Assembly (NCBI GenBank): GCA_038749595.1
Contig: JBCDHW010000002.1
Span: 248,001-312,000, forward strand
DNA: 64,000 nt
Direction of reading: 5' to 3'
From: Parvularcula sp038749595
GTDB lineage: Bacteria > Pseudomonadota > Alphaproteobacteria > Caulobacterales > Parvularculaceae
The stretch's first letter is position 1. The number at the start of each line of letters is the position of its first letter. Both the position numbers and the translations under genes were made by a program. Below are positions 15,419 through 23,786 of this stretch, piece after piece. Below the pieces are notes generated by a model. The model was not told the DNA's origin and did not search any database. It saw only the letters and a list, made by a program, of their open reading frames with translations.

Positions 15419-16378
15419 TTATTCGGGCTGCTCCTCTTGATCCTCGTCCTCGTCGCTGCCGGGCACCCGGAAGATCTGGCCAGGGTAGATCAGGTCAGGA
15501 TCACGGATCTGATCCTCATTCGCTTCGTAAATCACCGTGTATTGGAAGCCGTCGCCATAGGCGCGCCGGGCAATCACCCACAGGTTGTTGCCAGGCTGAA
15601 CGATGACATTGCCGTCGCGGAAGACGATATCATCCTGATTGGCTTGCTCGAACGGCACTTCGATGGCGTAGGCCGGCCGCCCATCGGCACCCAGCTGAAC
15701 AATCTGCAAGGTGTAGCGCCCGGGCTGCAGCGTCCCAGTCACCGACCACACGCCGTTGCCATCAGCCTGGGTCTCCGCAAGCGGCTGCCCGCTGGCGAAA
15801 ATCTGCACGACCGAGCCGGGTTCCGCCCGCCCCGCCAAGATCACGTTCCCCTCGCGGTCGTAATCAATGGTCTCAATCGTGAGCGGGCCGAGCGCGGGAT
15901 CAAGCGGTTCAGCGCGCTGCAACACCTCCGTCGTTCCACCGGGCGTGGTCCGCAGGACAACTGGGCCTTGGTTCGGTTTTTCAGGAACATAGACGATGAC
16001 CGTCTCCTCCCCGACGATCACCAACCCGTCTTCGGTGGTCTGGCGCAGCGTCAGCTCCACCGGCCCCGTCGATAATGGGGTATCGACGTTGGCAGCAAAG
16101 CTTCCGTCCGGCCCCACGGGTTCCGTCACGATGCTTATGCCGTTCGCCAGAAGCTCCATCTGCGCGCCGGGTGCGCCGCGCCCTGCAACGGTCGCAAAGC
16201 CATCGCGCGTGACCCGCACGATATCGAACGTCGGCGGCGCAATCGCCTCATCGGCGTCCACCGTTTCCACTTCCGCCGTGTCTGCGCTGCTGGGATCCTC
16301 AGCGCCGCGCTGTTCCATGCCGAACCACACGCCAAAAGCGACGGCTATCAACAGAATAAAAACGATAATGACGCGCAT
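15419..16378 (-). CDS. LysM-domain membrane-anchored protein
   Basis: The start at ATG 16378 gives 319 aa beginning with a membrane anchor (MRVIIVFILLIAVAFGVWFG). Central repeats of Ig/big-like character ('VAGRGAPGAQMELLANG', 'LAGRAEPGSVVQIFASGQPL') precede a C-terminal LysM domain: 'VQPGNNLWVIARRAYGDGFQ' through 'IRDPDLIYPGQIFRVPG'. LysM binds peptidoglycan, so the protein probably spans from the inner membrane to the wall. Similar Ig-LysM proteins are common single genes in Alphaproteobacteria; precise function unknown. The tail is acidic (EDEDQEEQPE). Confidence 0.85.
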   Translation of the reverse strand: MRVIIVFILLIAVAFGVWFGMEQRGAEDPSSADTAEVETVDADEAIAPPTFDIVRVTRDGFATVAGRGAPGAQMELLANGISIVTEPVGPDGSFAANVDTPLSTGPVELTLRQTTEDGLVIVGEETVIVYVPEKPNQGPVVLRTTPGGTTEVLQRAEPLDPALGPLTIETIDYDREGNVILAGRAEPGSVVQIFASGQPLAETQADGNGVWSVTGTLQPGRYTLQIVQLGADGRPAYAIEVPFEQANQDDIVFRDGNVIVQPGNNLWVIARRAYGDGFQYTVIYEANEDQIRDPDLIYPGQIFRVPGSDEDEDQEEQPE

Positions 16379-16485
16379 AATGGACCCCTGGGCTGTCTGG
16401 CCTTGCTGCACGGTTCTGCTACGCGTCCAGGCCCGCTGCAAGCGGGAAGGCCGCTGAGAAGCCGTTGATGGATGAGGAGATCGTC

Positions 16486-17061
16486 ATGCCCACCCCTGAG
16501 TTGAGGTCCGTTTGCGTTTATTGCGGGAGCCGTTTTGGCGAGCGTCCGAGCTACCGTGCAGCCGCAAACGTGGTGGGAACAAGCCTTGCCAAAGCCGGTA
16601 TTCGCCTGGTGTTCGGCGGCGGAACCCAGGGGCTCATGGGCGAGTCCGCGGCGGCCGCGCGGGACGCAGGCGGTGAGGTCTTGGGCATCATCCCGACATT
16701 TCTGATGGAAAAAGAAGGTCTTCTGGACGGCATCGAGCACGAAATCGTCGAAACGATGCATGAGCGGAAGATCAAGATGTTCGAAGCCTGCGATGCGTTC
16801 TGCGTCCTGCCGGGCGGGATCGGCACCTTAGAAGAAATGGTCGAGGTCATGTCATGGTCCAGCTTGGCGCTGCACCAGAAACCTGTGGTCCTCATCAACA
16901 CCGACAATTACTGGGCGCCATTCATCGAATTGGTCGAGCACGTGTGTGAGGAAGGCTTCGCTTATCCGGGCCTGCGCAGCATCCTCCACGTCATCGATGA
17001 CCCGGCAAAGCTTGTCGCCGAGGTCACGACACAGGCACGCCCCTCGATGGACAAGGTCTAG
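16486..17061 (+). CDS. LOG-family protein (TIGR00730), nucleoside monophosphate phosphoribohydrolase
   Basis: The start at ATG 16486 (191 aa) is chosen because GAGGAG sits six bases upstream; ATG 16465 would add seven residues. It contains 'VCVYCGSRFGERPSY', 'LVFGGGTQGLMG' and the catalytic motif 'PGGIGTLEEMVEV' (PGGxGTxxE). Characterised members hydrolyse cytokinin riboside or other nucleoside 5'-monophosphates to base plus ribose phosphate. It stands alone, divergent from the LysM gene. Confidence 0.92.
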   Translation: MPTPELRSVCVYCGSRFGERPSYRAAANVVGTSLAKAGIRLVFGGGTQGLMGESAAAARDAGGEVLGIIPTFLMEKEGLLDGIEHEIVETMHERKIKMFEACDAFCVLPGGIGTLEEMVEVMSWSSLALHQKPVVLINTDNYWAPFIELVEHVCEEGFAYPGLRSILHVIDDPAKLVAEVTTQARPSMDKV

Positions 17062-17081
17062 GGCTCGGGCTCAGGCTCGGC

Positions 17082-18056
17082 TTACTCGGCAGCCGAGATC
17101 TGATCGGGACAGACGGGTACGCGGGGGCTCAGCGACACCACCTCGTCGAGGACCTCGATCTGAACCGTGGTCCTGACAGCGCCAAACTCCTCGCGCAGGA
17201 TCTGCTTGATCTCGACCATGACGCGATCAATCGCCGTCCGCGCGGGGACCACCGCGTGCAGCGCGATCATCGTCTCGCCCGGCGTGAGCTGCCACGCCCG
17301 GACCGCGTGCACATCCACGGCCGGAGTTCCTGCTTGAACAGCTTCCTTCACCGCCTGCGGCGTCACGTTGGGGGGCGCCGCCTGCAGCAAAATTGCGCCT
17401 GTCTCGAGCAGCAACGGCAGCGCCGTCCGGACAATCAACGCACAGACCAACATCGACAGCAGCGCATCCACGAGGACGAAGCCGGTTGCCATGATGATGA
17501 CAGCCGACACAATCGCAGCCACGGAGCCGAAGATATCCGCCGCCACATGCAGCATCGCTCCGCGAACATTAACATCGTTCGCCGCACGGGGATGGAGAAT
17601 GAGAAACGCCGCGATGTTCGCACCGAGGCCAGCGACCGCAATGGTCAGCATCAGACCCGCATTGATCTCAGGCGGCGCACCAAAGCGCCCCACCGCTTCC
17701 ACAACCAAAAAGACAACAATCGCGATCAAACCAAGCGCGTTAACGAACGCCGCGAGAACCTGGGCCCGCTTAAAGCCAAATTGAAACCGGTCCGAAGGCG
17801 CCTTTTTCGCCAGCCAATGCGCCGTGAGCGCCAAGGCCAAGGCCGCTGCATCGGTGATCATGTGCCCCGCGTCCGCGAGAAGGGCGAGGGACCCAGAAAT
17901 CAAACCGCCGACGACTTCGACTCCAGCAAAGCTGGCGATGACAACAAAAGCGAGGATAAGGCGCCGCGCACTGCTGCCCCCATGGCCATGCCCAAAGCTG
18001 TGGCCGTGGTGACCGCAAGAATTGTCAGAGCTGTGCGTGTTACAGTTCACGGGCAC
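17082..18056 (-). CDS. Cation diffusion facilitator (CzcD/ZitB type)
   Basis: This 324-aa protein has a His-rich N-terminus (CGHHGHSFGHGHGG), six membrane segments, and the metal-site motifs 'ALLADAGHMITDAAAL' in helix 2 and 'AMLHVAADIFGSVAAI' in helix 5. The C-terminal cytosolic domain has 'VHAVRAWQLTPGETMIALHAVV'. CDF proteins export Zn2+ or related ions in exchange for protons. Its presence 9 kb from the Zrg-like uptake cluster may be coincidence. The terminal 'VCPDQISAAE' is non-conserved. Confidence 0.93.
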   Translation of the reverse strand: MPVNCNTHSSDNSCGHHGHSFGHGHGGSSARRLILAFVVIASFAGVEVVGGLISGSLALLADAGHMITDAAALALALTAHWLAKKAPSDRFQFGFKRAQVLAAFVNALGLIAIVVFLVVEAVGRFGAPPEINAGLMLTIAVAGLGANIAAFLILHPRAANDVNVRGAMLHVAADIFGSVAAIVSAVIIMATGFVLVDALLSMLVCALIVRTALPLLLETGAILLQAAPPNVTPQAVKEAVQAGTPAVDVHAVRAWQLTPGETMIALHAVVPARTAIDRVMVEIKQILREEFGAVRTTVQIEVLDEVVSLSPRVPVCPDQISAAE

Positions 18057-18097
18057 CGTTAAGATTGCGGCTTGTCGCTATCCAATGACAGGATTTT

Positions 18098-18595
18098 TCA
18101 CGCTTTGCACCCAGCAATCCCAGCAACAGGCAGAACTCGGCCCCAACCGTCCGCGCCGCTCACCGTTAAAGTCCCGCCGCGGACATAAAGCCCACCAGGG
18201 AACCGGTCACCCCACTCAAGTTTCAGCTCAACGTGCTCTGTTGTTTTGTGATCACTTACCGGCTTGAAGACTTGGCGGGCGCGCATGCCGAGCTGAATAG
18301 GACCTGACTGTTCTTCGAGCTGCAAGGGCGCTGCGTTGCCGTCGAGGTTCATCGTCGCCGTGGTCACGTCAAGGGACTGGAATATCGGCTCGATCCCAGA
18401 ACCCGACGCCATCCAGAGGGTCATCCCGCATCGCCCCGACGGGATGTTGATCGACGCCAGGGGTTGCGGCGATGGCGCCTCGGGCGCCGGCTGCTGGGCC
18501 GCTGGCGGTCTCGCGGTGACGTTCTCTGCGTCCGGTACCGCTGTGCAAGCAGCCGCCGCAAACACCGCGACCCACGAAAGAATTGGGCGGCTCAT
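18098..18595 (-). CDS. Uncharacterised lipoprotein, last gene of the T2SS operon
   Basis: This 165-aa protein has a lipobox AAAAC (Cys17) and then a Pro/Ala-rich linker. The C-terminal half holds two cysteines (in 'SGRCGMTLW' and the final 'GIAGCKA') that could form a disulphide. The frame overlaps the gspN stop by 4 bp (ATGA), so it is co-translated with the secretion genes. I recognise no family. By position and type it could be a pilotin for the GspD secretin, since no gspS-like gene is otherwise present, but it could equally be an accessory lipoprotein. That role is inference. Confidence 0.7.
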   Translation of the reverse strand: MSRPILSWVAVFAAAACTAVPDAENVTARPPAAQQPAPEAPSPQPLASINIPSGRCGMTLWMASGSGIEPIFQSLDVTTATMNLDGNAAPLQLEEQSGPIQLGMRARQVFKPVSDHKTTEHVELKLEWGDRFPGGLYVRGGTLTVSGADGWGRVLPVAGIAGCKA

Positions 18596-19332
18596 AGGTT
18601 TGCCTCCAGCAAGCCGCCACGCTCGATCACAAAAACGCCGTCGCGTTCTTCAAAACCATAGCCCCGCAACACGAATTCCAATTCCTCGACTTTCGGCTCA
18701 ACGGCCAACCGCGAGAGATAACGACCGCGCTTATCGAGCCGCAACTCGGCCCGAAGCGCCGCCTCGTCCCCCTCGCCCTCGAGCGGCAGCACCAGCACAT
18801 CGCCGTCGCAATAGCCCGTGCCCGCCATCAAAAAGCCCCGGTCCGCATAGACCCCGAGGCTTCGCGACAACGCATCCGTTTCCGCCGTCAGGCGGGCTTC
18901 CCGGCACCCTTCTTCCAGCGAAAACGCCAGCCGCTCGATCTCGGCATCCACCGTTCCGCGGAGCGTCTGATCAAACGCATCCACAAGGCCAAAACGCGCC
19001 AGGTCCGCCTGACCCGCGGCGTCCTCCAAGACGATGAGATCGCCGTCAAAGCTCGCCGTACCGGATCCTTCCAATCCGCTGCCTGAGAAGCTGAGTTCGC
19101 CTTCTCCGCGGCCTTGCAGCAACGGGAGGAATTTGAGCTTCACCGCCGCGTCACCGACCGGCTGCCCGTTGACCCGGATATCGCGGATCTCGCCGTCCCA
19201 AATCGTTCCGCGCACCTCGCCAAGGTCCACCACCTGCCCCAGCGGCGCGACGACAAAGGCCAGCGGCAGCTGGCTTACCACCCCAGCGATGAAGACGATG
19301 ATGACCGTCACGATGATAAACAGTGTGCGCAT
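18592..19332 (-). CDS. gspN: Type II secretion system protein N
   Basis: This 246-aa protein has an N-terminal membrane anchor (LFIIVTVIIVFIAGVVSQLPLAF) and a long periplasmic beta-rich domain with the GspN-type 'VVDLGEVRGTIWDGEI'. GspN is a non-universal T2SS inner-membrane component found with GspL and GspM. The gene sits 3 bp after gspM, and its stop overlaps the start of the terminal lipoprotein gene. Confidence 0.85.
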   Translation of the reverse strand: MRTLFIIVTVIIVFIAGVVSQLPLAFVVAPLGQVVDLGEVRGTIWDGEIRDIRVNGQPVGDAAVKLKFLPLLQGRGEGELSFSGSGLEGSGTASFDGDLIVLEDAAGQADLARFGLVDAFDQTLRGTVDAEIERLAFSLEEGCREARLTAETDALSRSLGVYADRGFLMAGTGYCDGDVLVLPLEGEGDEAALRAELRLDKRGRYLSRLAVEPKVEELEFVLRGYGFEERDGVFVIERGGLLEANL

Positions 19333-19335
19333 CGC

Positions 19336-19788
19336 TTATTCTTCTCGCACCAAGGTCAGCCGCGCCTCAACACTGCCCGCGGCGTCACCGGCTTCCACAA
19401 ACGCCTCGACCACGACGATCTGCTCCTCGTTTTGCAAGGTTTCAAGCCAAGCGAAGAACGCGCTGTGCGGAACGTTGGCAAGGTCGATCTGCACGCCGCC
19501 TTGCGGGGTCTGATTGATCCGTGTGTAGGTCAAGCCGCTGCGATCAGCCCGCTCGGTTATCACCGACCGCAGAGCGCGGTCCTCGGTGCTCTCCTGACCT
19601 GGCGCTTGCAGGCCGCGGGTCAGGCGTTCCAGCCGTTGCGCTTGGGCATAGTCCGCCACCGCCTCCGACCGAAGCGTGAAGATCGGCATCACCAATCCGT
19701 ACACGACGACCAACAGCGCCAATAACGCTCCGAGCACGGAAACAAGACGCTGCTCCCGCGCGCTCAACTTGTCAAAGTATGCGCGCAT
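19336..19788 (-). CDS. gspM: Type II secretion system protein M
   Basis: This 150-aa protein begins 'FDKLSAREQRLVSVLGALLALLVVVYGLV', the usual GspM opening in which a short cytosolic piece is followed by one membrane helix. The periplasmic part carries 'LRSVITERADRSGL' and 'FFAWLETLQNEEQIVVVEAF', which fit the ferredoxin-like GspM domain. GspM pairs with GspL in the assembly platform. The start overlaps the gspL stop by one base. Confidence 0.92.
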   Translation of the reverse strand: MRAYFDKLSAREQRLVSVLGALLALLVVVYGLVMPIFTLRSEAVADYAQAQRLERLTRGLQAPGQESTEDRALRSVITERADRSGLTYTRINQTPQGGVQIDLANVPHSAFFAWLETLQNEEQIVVVEAFVEAGDAAGSVEARLTLVREE

Positions 19789-20879
19789 CAGCTTGCCCTC
19801 AGCGTCAGTTGCGCGATGAACGCTCCGTCACCATCAGACCGAACCGCACTCCGCTCTTCGGCGATGACCCCGCGCCCGTCGAGCTTCGCGGTAAACGTCT
19901 CAAGATCCCCAATCGAACGAAACGTCATCTCCGCCGTCAGCTCGCCTTCCGGCTGATACGTCATATTGGTGATCCGTGTACCGTTTTGATCGGCGATCAC
20001 CTCTGCAACAATTGCCGTTAGCGGAAGGAACGTGGACTGAAGACTTGGCCGCCCACGCCGGCTGCGGATTTGTCGCTCAAGGTCGACCACTGGCGTCCCG
20101 GGGAAAGCCCGCTCAAACGCGGCTTCCGCCTCGGCCACAAGCGCTTGCGAGGCGCCGCGATACCGCAGGCCTTCCGTCAGTGTCGCAACCAAAAACAAGA
20201 TCCCCGCTGCAAGCGCCAAAACAGCAGCAGAAGCAAAGGGCCGCAAATTCGGCAACGGCTTCCTCTTCGCCAACGCACCCGTTCGAAAGTTCGGAACAGC
20301 GTTTGCGTCAACAGCATCGGCCAACGCAATCCGCCGCTCTTGACGTTCACCCATCAGAGCACGGACATGCTCAACAAAACCGTGGTCCGCGGTAAACGCA
20401 CCCTCGGCGGTCATGACCGCTTCGCGGCCACCAAGCGCAAGATACACCATCTCATCCTCGTCCGTAGACGGCAAAAGCGCATGATCAACCGTCACCACAT
20501 CGGGATCGATACCCTCCGCGTCGAGGATCTCCAGCCATTCAGCTACCGAAGAACGGGGGAGAGCCGTCACCAGACGACGGCCATCGGTTTCCGTACCCAG
20601 AGCAATCAGGCGATCCTCAATAACCTCCGCCTGCGCATCATCGAGCGCCAGCGCGGCGGCGCGGACGACATCCCGCTGCCGCTTCATCGGCAGGCGCATC
20701 ACCCGGCTGATCGCTGCGTCCCCGGGCAACGCCGCAACGACGGTGGCTTTCCCCGCGGCCATGCAGCGGCGCGCAACGTCCTCAAGCGGCGTGTTCTCAC
20801 CGCCCTCACCCGACGCCTGGTCGAACCACATCGCAATGCGCGCCTCATCGCCGGGCGCTAAAACGAGAAGGAAACTCAC
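19788..20879 (-). CDS. gspL: Type II secretion system protein L
   Basis: The start at GTG 20879 overlaps the gspK stop as GTGA and gives 363 aa; the frame is open upstream to 20900, inside gspK. GspL has a cytosolic actin-like domain that binds the GspE ATPase (here residues about 1-230, including 'ATVVAALPGDAAISRVMRLP'), a single membrane helix (FASAAVLALAAGILFLVATL) and a periplasmic ferredoxin-like domain. The order matches standard gsp operons. Confidence 0.93.
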   Translation of the reverse strand: MSFLLVLAPGDEARIAMWFDQASGEGGENTPLEDVARRCMAAGKATVVAALPGDAAISRVMRLPMKRQRDVVRAAALALDDAQAEVIEDRLIALGTETDGRRLVTALPRSSVAEWLEILDAEGIDPDVVTVDHALLPSTDEDEMVYLALGGREAVMTAEGAFTADHGFVEHVRALMGERQERRIALADAVDANAVPNFRTGALAKRKPLPNLRPFASAAVLALAAGILFLVATLTEGLRYRGASQALVAEAEAAFERAFPGTPVVDLERQIRSRRGRPSLQSTFLPLTAIVAEVIADQNGTRITNMTYQPEGELTAEMTFRSIGDLETFTAKLDGRGVIAEERSAVRSDGDGAFIAQLTLRAS

Positions 20880-21856
20880 GGCAGGCGCTCCCCTACCCAA
20901 CGTTCACGCACGACAACCCCGCCGCTCGTCCGCTCCAGCAACGTCTCCTGCCGCAGCCGCCCAACGGGGCTTTCGAGTACCATCTCCATCATCAACAGGC
21001 GGCTTTCGGTCCCGAAAAACGTGCTGGTGTCCGACGGCAGATCAAGCCCCTGCAACAGTGGCTGTTCAAGAAATTCCTGAACCGTTCCAAAGCCTTCGTC
21101 CGGCGCCTCGTCGATCAAGCGCACCGCCTGCGCAAGGTTCAGCGCATCGCCCATGATCGAGACGACAAGCGGCGCCTGGGCCGGGGTGAGCGTGTTGACA
21201 TTCAAGCTTTGCGGTCCATCGGTTGGCAACGTGCACAGGAACGGTGCCAGGGATCGATAAACATCCCGCGAAAATCCCTCGATGACGCGCAATTCACTGA
21301 CCGACGCCATCGGCGCGCCCGGCGTCCGATAAGGCACCGCGCGGCGGGCATAGTCGTAATCTTCCGCGCCGCCGGGCTCGGCCCGCTGGTTGTCATCGAT
21401 GAAGTCGATGATCCTGCCGCCCACCTGATCGGCCGCCGATCGCGTTCCGCCCAAGGCAACGATCAGGCTTCCGAACCGCGCCACCGCCGCCTCGTCTTTG
21501 ACCGGCCCGCTGCCCTCGCCGCCCTGGTCGACGAGATCGTTGATGTTGAAGCAATTCGTCCGCTCAAAGAAGGAAATCGTCGCCACACCGCCCTCAAACG
21601 GCAGAGTCACGGGCTCCCTGAAAAGGGGGGTACCCGGCTGATCGATCGCCTCGCCCTGCTCCTCAAGGTACCCAATCGCCGCTTGCTCCAGCCCGTAGAG
21701 CGCCCAAAATGCCTGATCGCGCGCCTCCCCGGCTGACGCACGCCCCAACGCGCGAGTCAGCGTATCAGTCATCGTCACCGCGAGCACCGCAATGATCGCT
21801 ATAAAGATCAAAACTGTGAGGAGTGCCGCCCCCCGCTGATTATTTTGCGGCGTCAT
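20876..21856 (-). CDS. gspK: Type II secretion system minor pseudopilin K
   Basis: This 326-aa protein has a prepilin leader ending at 'NNQRG' and a hydrophobic stem 'AALLTVLIFIAIIAVLAVTM'. The Glu5 usually seen in pseudopilins is absent, as is normal for GspK, which forms the pilus tip. The large soluble domain has 'CFNINDLVDQGGEGSG' and 'LNVNTLTPAQAPLVVSIMG', both typical. It shares 4-bp overlaps with gspJ upstream and gspL downstream. Confidence 0.95.
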   Translation of the reverse strand: MTPQNNQRGAALLTVLIFIAIIAVLAVTMTDTLTRALGRASAGEARDQAFWALYGLEQAAIGYLEEQGEAIDQPGTPLFREPVTLPFEGGVATISFFERTNCFNINDLVDQGGEGSGPVKDEAAVARFGSLIVALGGTRSAADQVGGRIIDFIDDNQRAEPGGAEDYDYARRAVPYRTPGAPMASVSELRVIEGFSRDVYRSLAPFLCTLPTDGPQSLNVNTLTPAQAPLVVSIMGDALNLAQAVRLIDEAPDEGFGTVQEFLEQPLLQGLDLPSDTSTFFGTESRLLMMEMVLESPVGRLRQETLLERTSGGVVVRERWVGERLP

Positions 21857-22473
21857 GGCGCTTCTCCCAAAAGGAAGACATGCTCCATCGCACCGTAATA
21901 GGGATGCGCGAACCGCAAGCGCATGGCAACGGCGCCATCGTCTGTGTTAGGACGACCCGTCTCATCGCGCCACCGGCCCCGGGAAAGAAACTGAACGTCC
22001 AGGTCAGTCAGGTCTTCAAGGATGACATCATCCCGGTACGGCGTTTGCGCCGCCGCATCGAGAAACGGCCTGTGGCGCCGCACCAACGCACCATCGCGGA
22101 CAAGCCACGTCACAGCCTGGAGCTCCGAACGCGGAGCAATGGCCTCAGGGTTGGTCCAACCACTCCGCACCAATACAATCAGCGCTTGCCCATCATCCGA
22201 CGGCAAGAGGTCCGATAACACCCGCCCGCCCATAAAGGGCGGTCGGGGCTCGGCTGCGTCCCGCTCCCGTACCGGCCGATCGATCACTTGGTAAAGGTCT
22301 GAGCGGATCAAACCGCGGAACCGTTCGACCGCGGCAATCCGCTGGTTGGCCTCCTCAAGCTGCGCCGTGCCGTTCGCAGCTAGCGTCAGTGCACCAACGC
22401 CAAGCGCACTGACCGCGGCGAAAATCGCCAGCGCGATCAACACTTCAACGAGGGAGAGGCCGCGTTGATTCAT
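21853..22473 (-). CDS. gspJ: Type II secretion system minor pseudopilin J
   Basis: This 206-aa protein opens 'MNQRGLSLVEVLIALAIFAA', a type III prepilin signal with cleavage after Gly5 and Glu at +5. The soluble domain contains 'ERFRGLIRSDLYQVIDRPVR', typical of GspJ. It helps start pseudopilus assembly together with GspI and GspK. The gene abuts gspI. Confidence 0.94.
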   Translation of the reverse strand: MNQRGLSLVEVLIALAIFAAVSALGVGALTLAANGTAQLEEANQRIAAVERFRGLIRSDLYQVIDRPVRERDAAEPRPPFMGGRVLSDLLPSDDGQALIVLVRSGWTNPEAIAPRSELQAVTWLVRDGALVRRHRPFLDAAAQTPYRDDVILEDLTDLDVQFLSRGRWRDETGRPNTDDGAVAMRLRFAHPYYGAMEHVFLLGEAP

Positions 22474-22845
22474 CTAAATTTGCGCCCGCTGTAAGGTCGT
22501 CAGTGTCGCGAGCACTTGTCCGTCGCGCCCTTTCCGCACCTCAGTTGTCACCAGCTCAAATCCTTGGATCGGCGCGCGGCGCCGGTCGATTTCAAACCGA
22601 AACGACACGCCCGAGATCTCTGCATCCCCCTGCAGATCCGCGTCGCGATTCGTCTGCCGAGCGGCGATGAAGCTCGCCAAGCTGTTCTCCGCCACGATGC
22701 GCGCCAGCATCCGCTCTTCCAGCCGCGCGGCCTGGCGCGTGTGCTGGCTCGTCAGCACAAGGAGGGATCCAATCACACCGGCAAGGATCGCCAACGCAAT
22801 CAGAACTTCGATGAGCGTAAACCCGCGCGCGTCACGCATCGTCAT
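22474..22845 (-). CDS. gspI: Type II secretion system minor pseudopilin I
   Basis: The start is ATG 22845 or 22839; both lie inside the 3' end of gspH and give a short leader before 'RGFTLIEVLIALAILAGVIG', the prepilin cleavage motif with Glu at +5. The protein is about 123 aa, normal for GspI. An upstream ATG at 22875 would make an over-long leader. Its soluble part includes 'MLARIVAENSLASFIAARQ', as in other GspI. Confidence 0.92.
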   Translation of the reverse strand: MTMRDARGFTLIEVLIALAILAGVIGSLLVLTSQHTRQAARLEERMLARIVAENSLASFIAARQTNRDADLQGDAEISGVSFRFEIDRRRAPIQGFELVTTEVRKGRDGQVLATLTTLQRAQI

Positions 22846-23371
22846 CGACCTCCACCCGCCCAAAAGGACCGACACGGATGATCACCGCCGCGCGCCGATC
22901 GCGCAATGTCACGACAAAAGGCGTCACGCTCCCCTCAGGCCCAAAGACAACCAACGGCCGGAAAGGCTCTTCCTCCGCTTCCGGATCATCCGGCGAGATC
23001 CCCAGCACGAGCTCCGTTTCGTGCTCAGGCAACGCCCAACCTTCGACGGGCGCCAGATCGATATCAACATCGCCAGGTAGGCCAACCTGCGCCGCCACTT
23101 GCCAAGCCCCCGCCGCACCGCGGAACCGCGTCAGCACCTGACCGTCAGCATTCAAACCAAACAGCGCCACCTCTGTGACAGCACGGTCCCGCAACGCGGT
23201 AATATCCCGCTCAACAAAGCGCGCAGCCTTCGACAGGTCGCTCTCACCGCGCGGCACCGCCAACGCCGCAAGACCCGCCGTCATCCCGATGATCAGAAGG
23301 ACGACCAACAGCTCAACCAGCGTGAGCCCCGCTTGACGCGCCCTAGTTCTGCCAGCTTCCAATGTCAGCAT
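22832..23371 (-). CDS. gspH: Type II secretion system minor pseudopilin H
   Basis: The start at ATG 23371 lies inside gspG (29-bp overlap) and gives 179 aa; the frame is open to 23554 but that part is antisense-like sequence within gspG. The leader MLTLEAGRTRARQAG precedes 'LTLVELLVVLLIIGMTAGLA', a prepilin motif with Glu at +5. The domain 'ARFVERDITALRDRAVTEVALFGL' fits GspH. Confidence 0.92.
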   Translation of the reverse strand: MLTLEAGRTRARQAGLTLVELLVVLLIIGMTAGLAALAVPRGESDLSKAARFVERDITALRDRAVTEVALFGLNADGQVLTRFRGAAGAWQVAAQVGLPGDVDIDLAPVEGWALPEHETELVLGISPDDPEAEEEPFRPLVVFGPEGSVTPFVVTLRDRRAAVIIRVGPFGRVEVDDDA

Positions 23372-23780
23372 CGATGCCCTCCCCGCCGGGTCGGCCGTCA
23401 GCGCCATAGGAGAGCAAATCAAACTCTCCGTACTCGCCGGGATAGATGTAGACGAAATCATTGTCCCACGGATCGCGCGGCAAGCTCTCAATATACCCGC
23501 CGGGCTGATACCGGTCCGGTCGGCGCAATCCGTTCGGCTGCTCCACCAACGCAAACAGCCCTTGGGCCTGGGTTGGGAACGTCTGGTTGTCCAATCGGTA
23601 TTGGGTCAGCGCGGTTTCCAGCCGATCGATCTGCGTTTTCGCCGTTTGCACCTTGGCTTTATCGAGTTGCGGCAGCAGGTTGAACGCCACGATTCCACCG
23701 ATAAGACCAATGATTACAATCACAACCATTAGCTCGATGAGGGTGACGCCCCGTTGTTTGCGTTTGCGGTCCGACATCAT
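23343..23780 (-). CDS. gspG: Type II secretion system major pseudopilin G
   Basis: This 145-aa protein has the leader MMSDRKRKQRG and then 'VTLIELMVVIVIIGLIGGIV'. The globular domain carries 'QIDRLETALTQYRLDNQTFP', 'GYIESLPRDPWDNDF' and 'LSYGADGRPGGEGIDADIGS', which includes the Ca2+-binding loop of GspG. It is the main subunit of the pseudopilus and the most conserved of the family. It follows gspF by 6 bp. Confidence 0.97.
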   Translation of the reverse strand: MMSDRKRKQRGVTLIELMVVIVIIGLIGGIVAFNLLPQLDKAKVQTAKTQIDRLETALTQYRLDNQTFPTQAQGLFALVEQPNGLRRPDRYQPGGYIESLPRDPWDNDFVYIYPGEYGEFDLLSYGADGRPGGEGIDADIGSWQN

Positions 23781-23786
23781 GGCCTC

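Noticed and set aside
17256..18062. Plus-strand open frame opposite the cation diffusion facilitator
   Set aside because: Its sequence is the reverse reading of conserved membrane helices, very rich in Arg and Gln.
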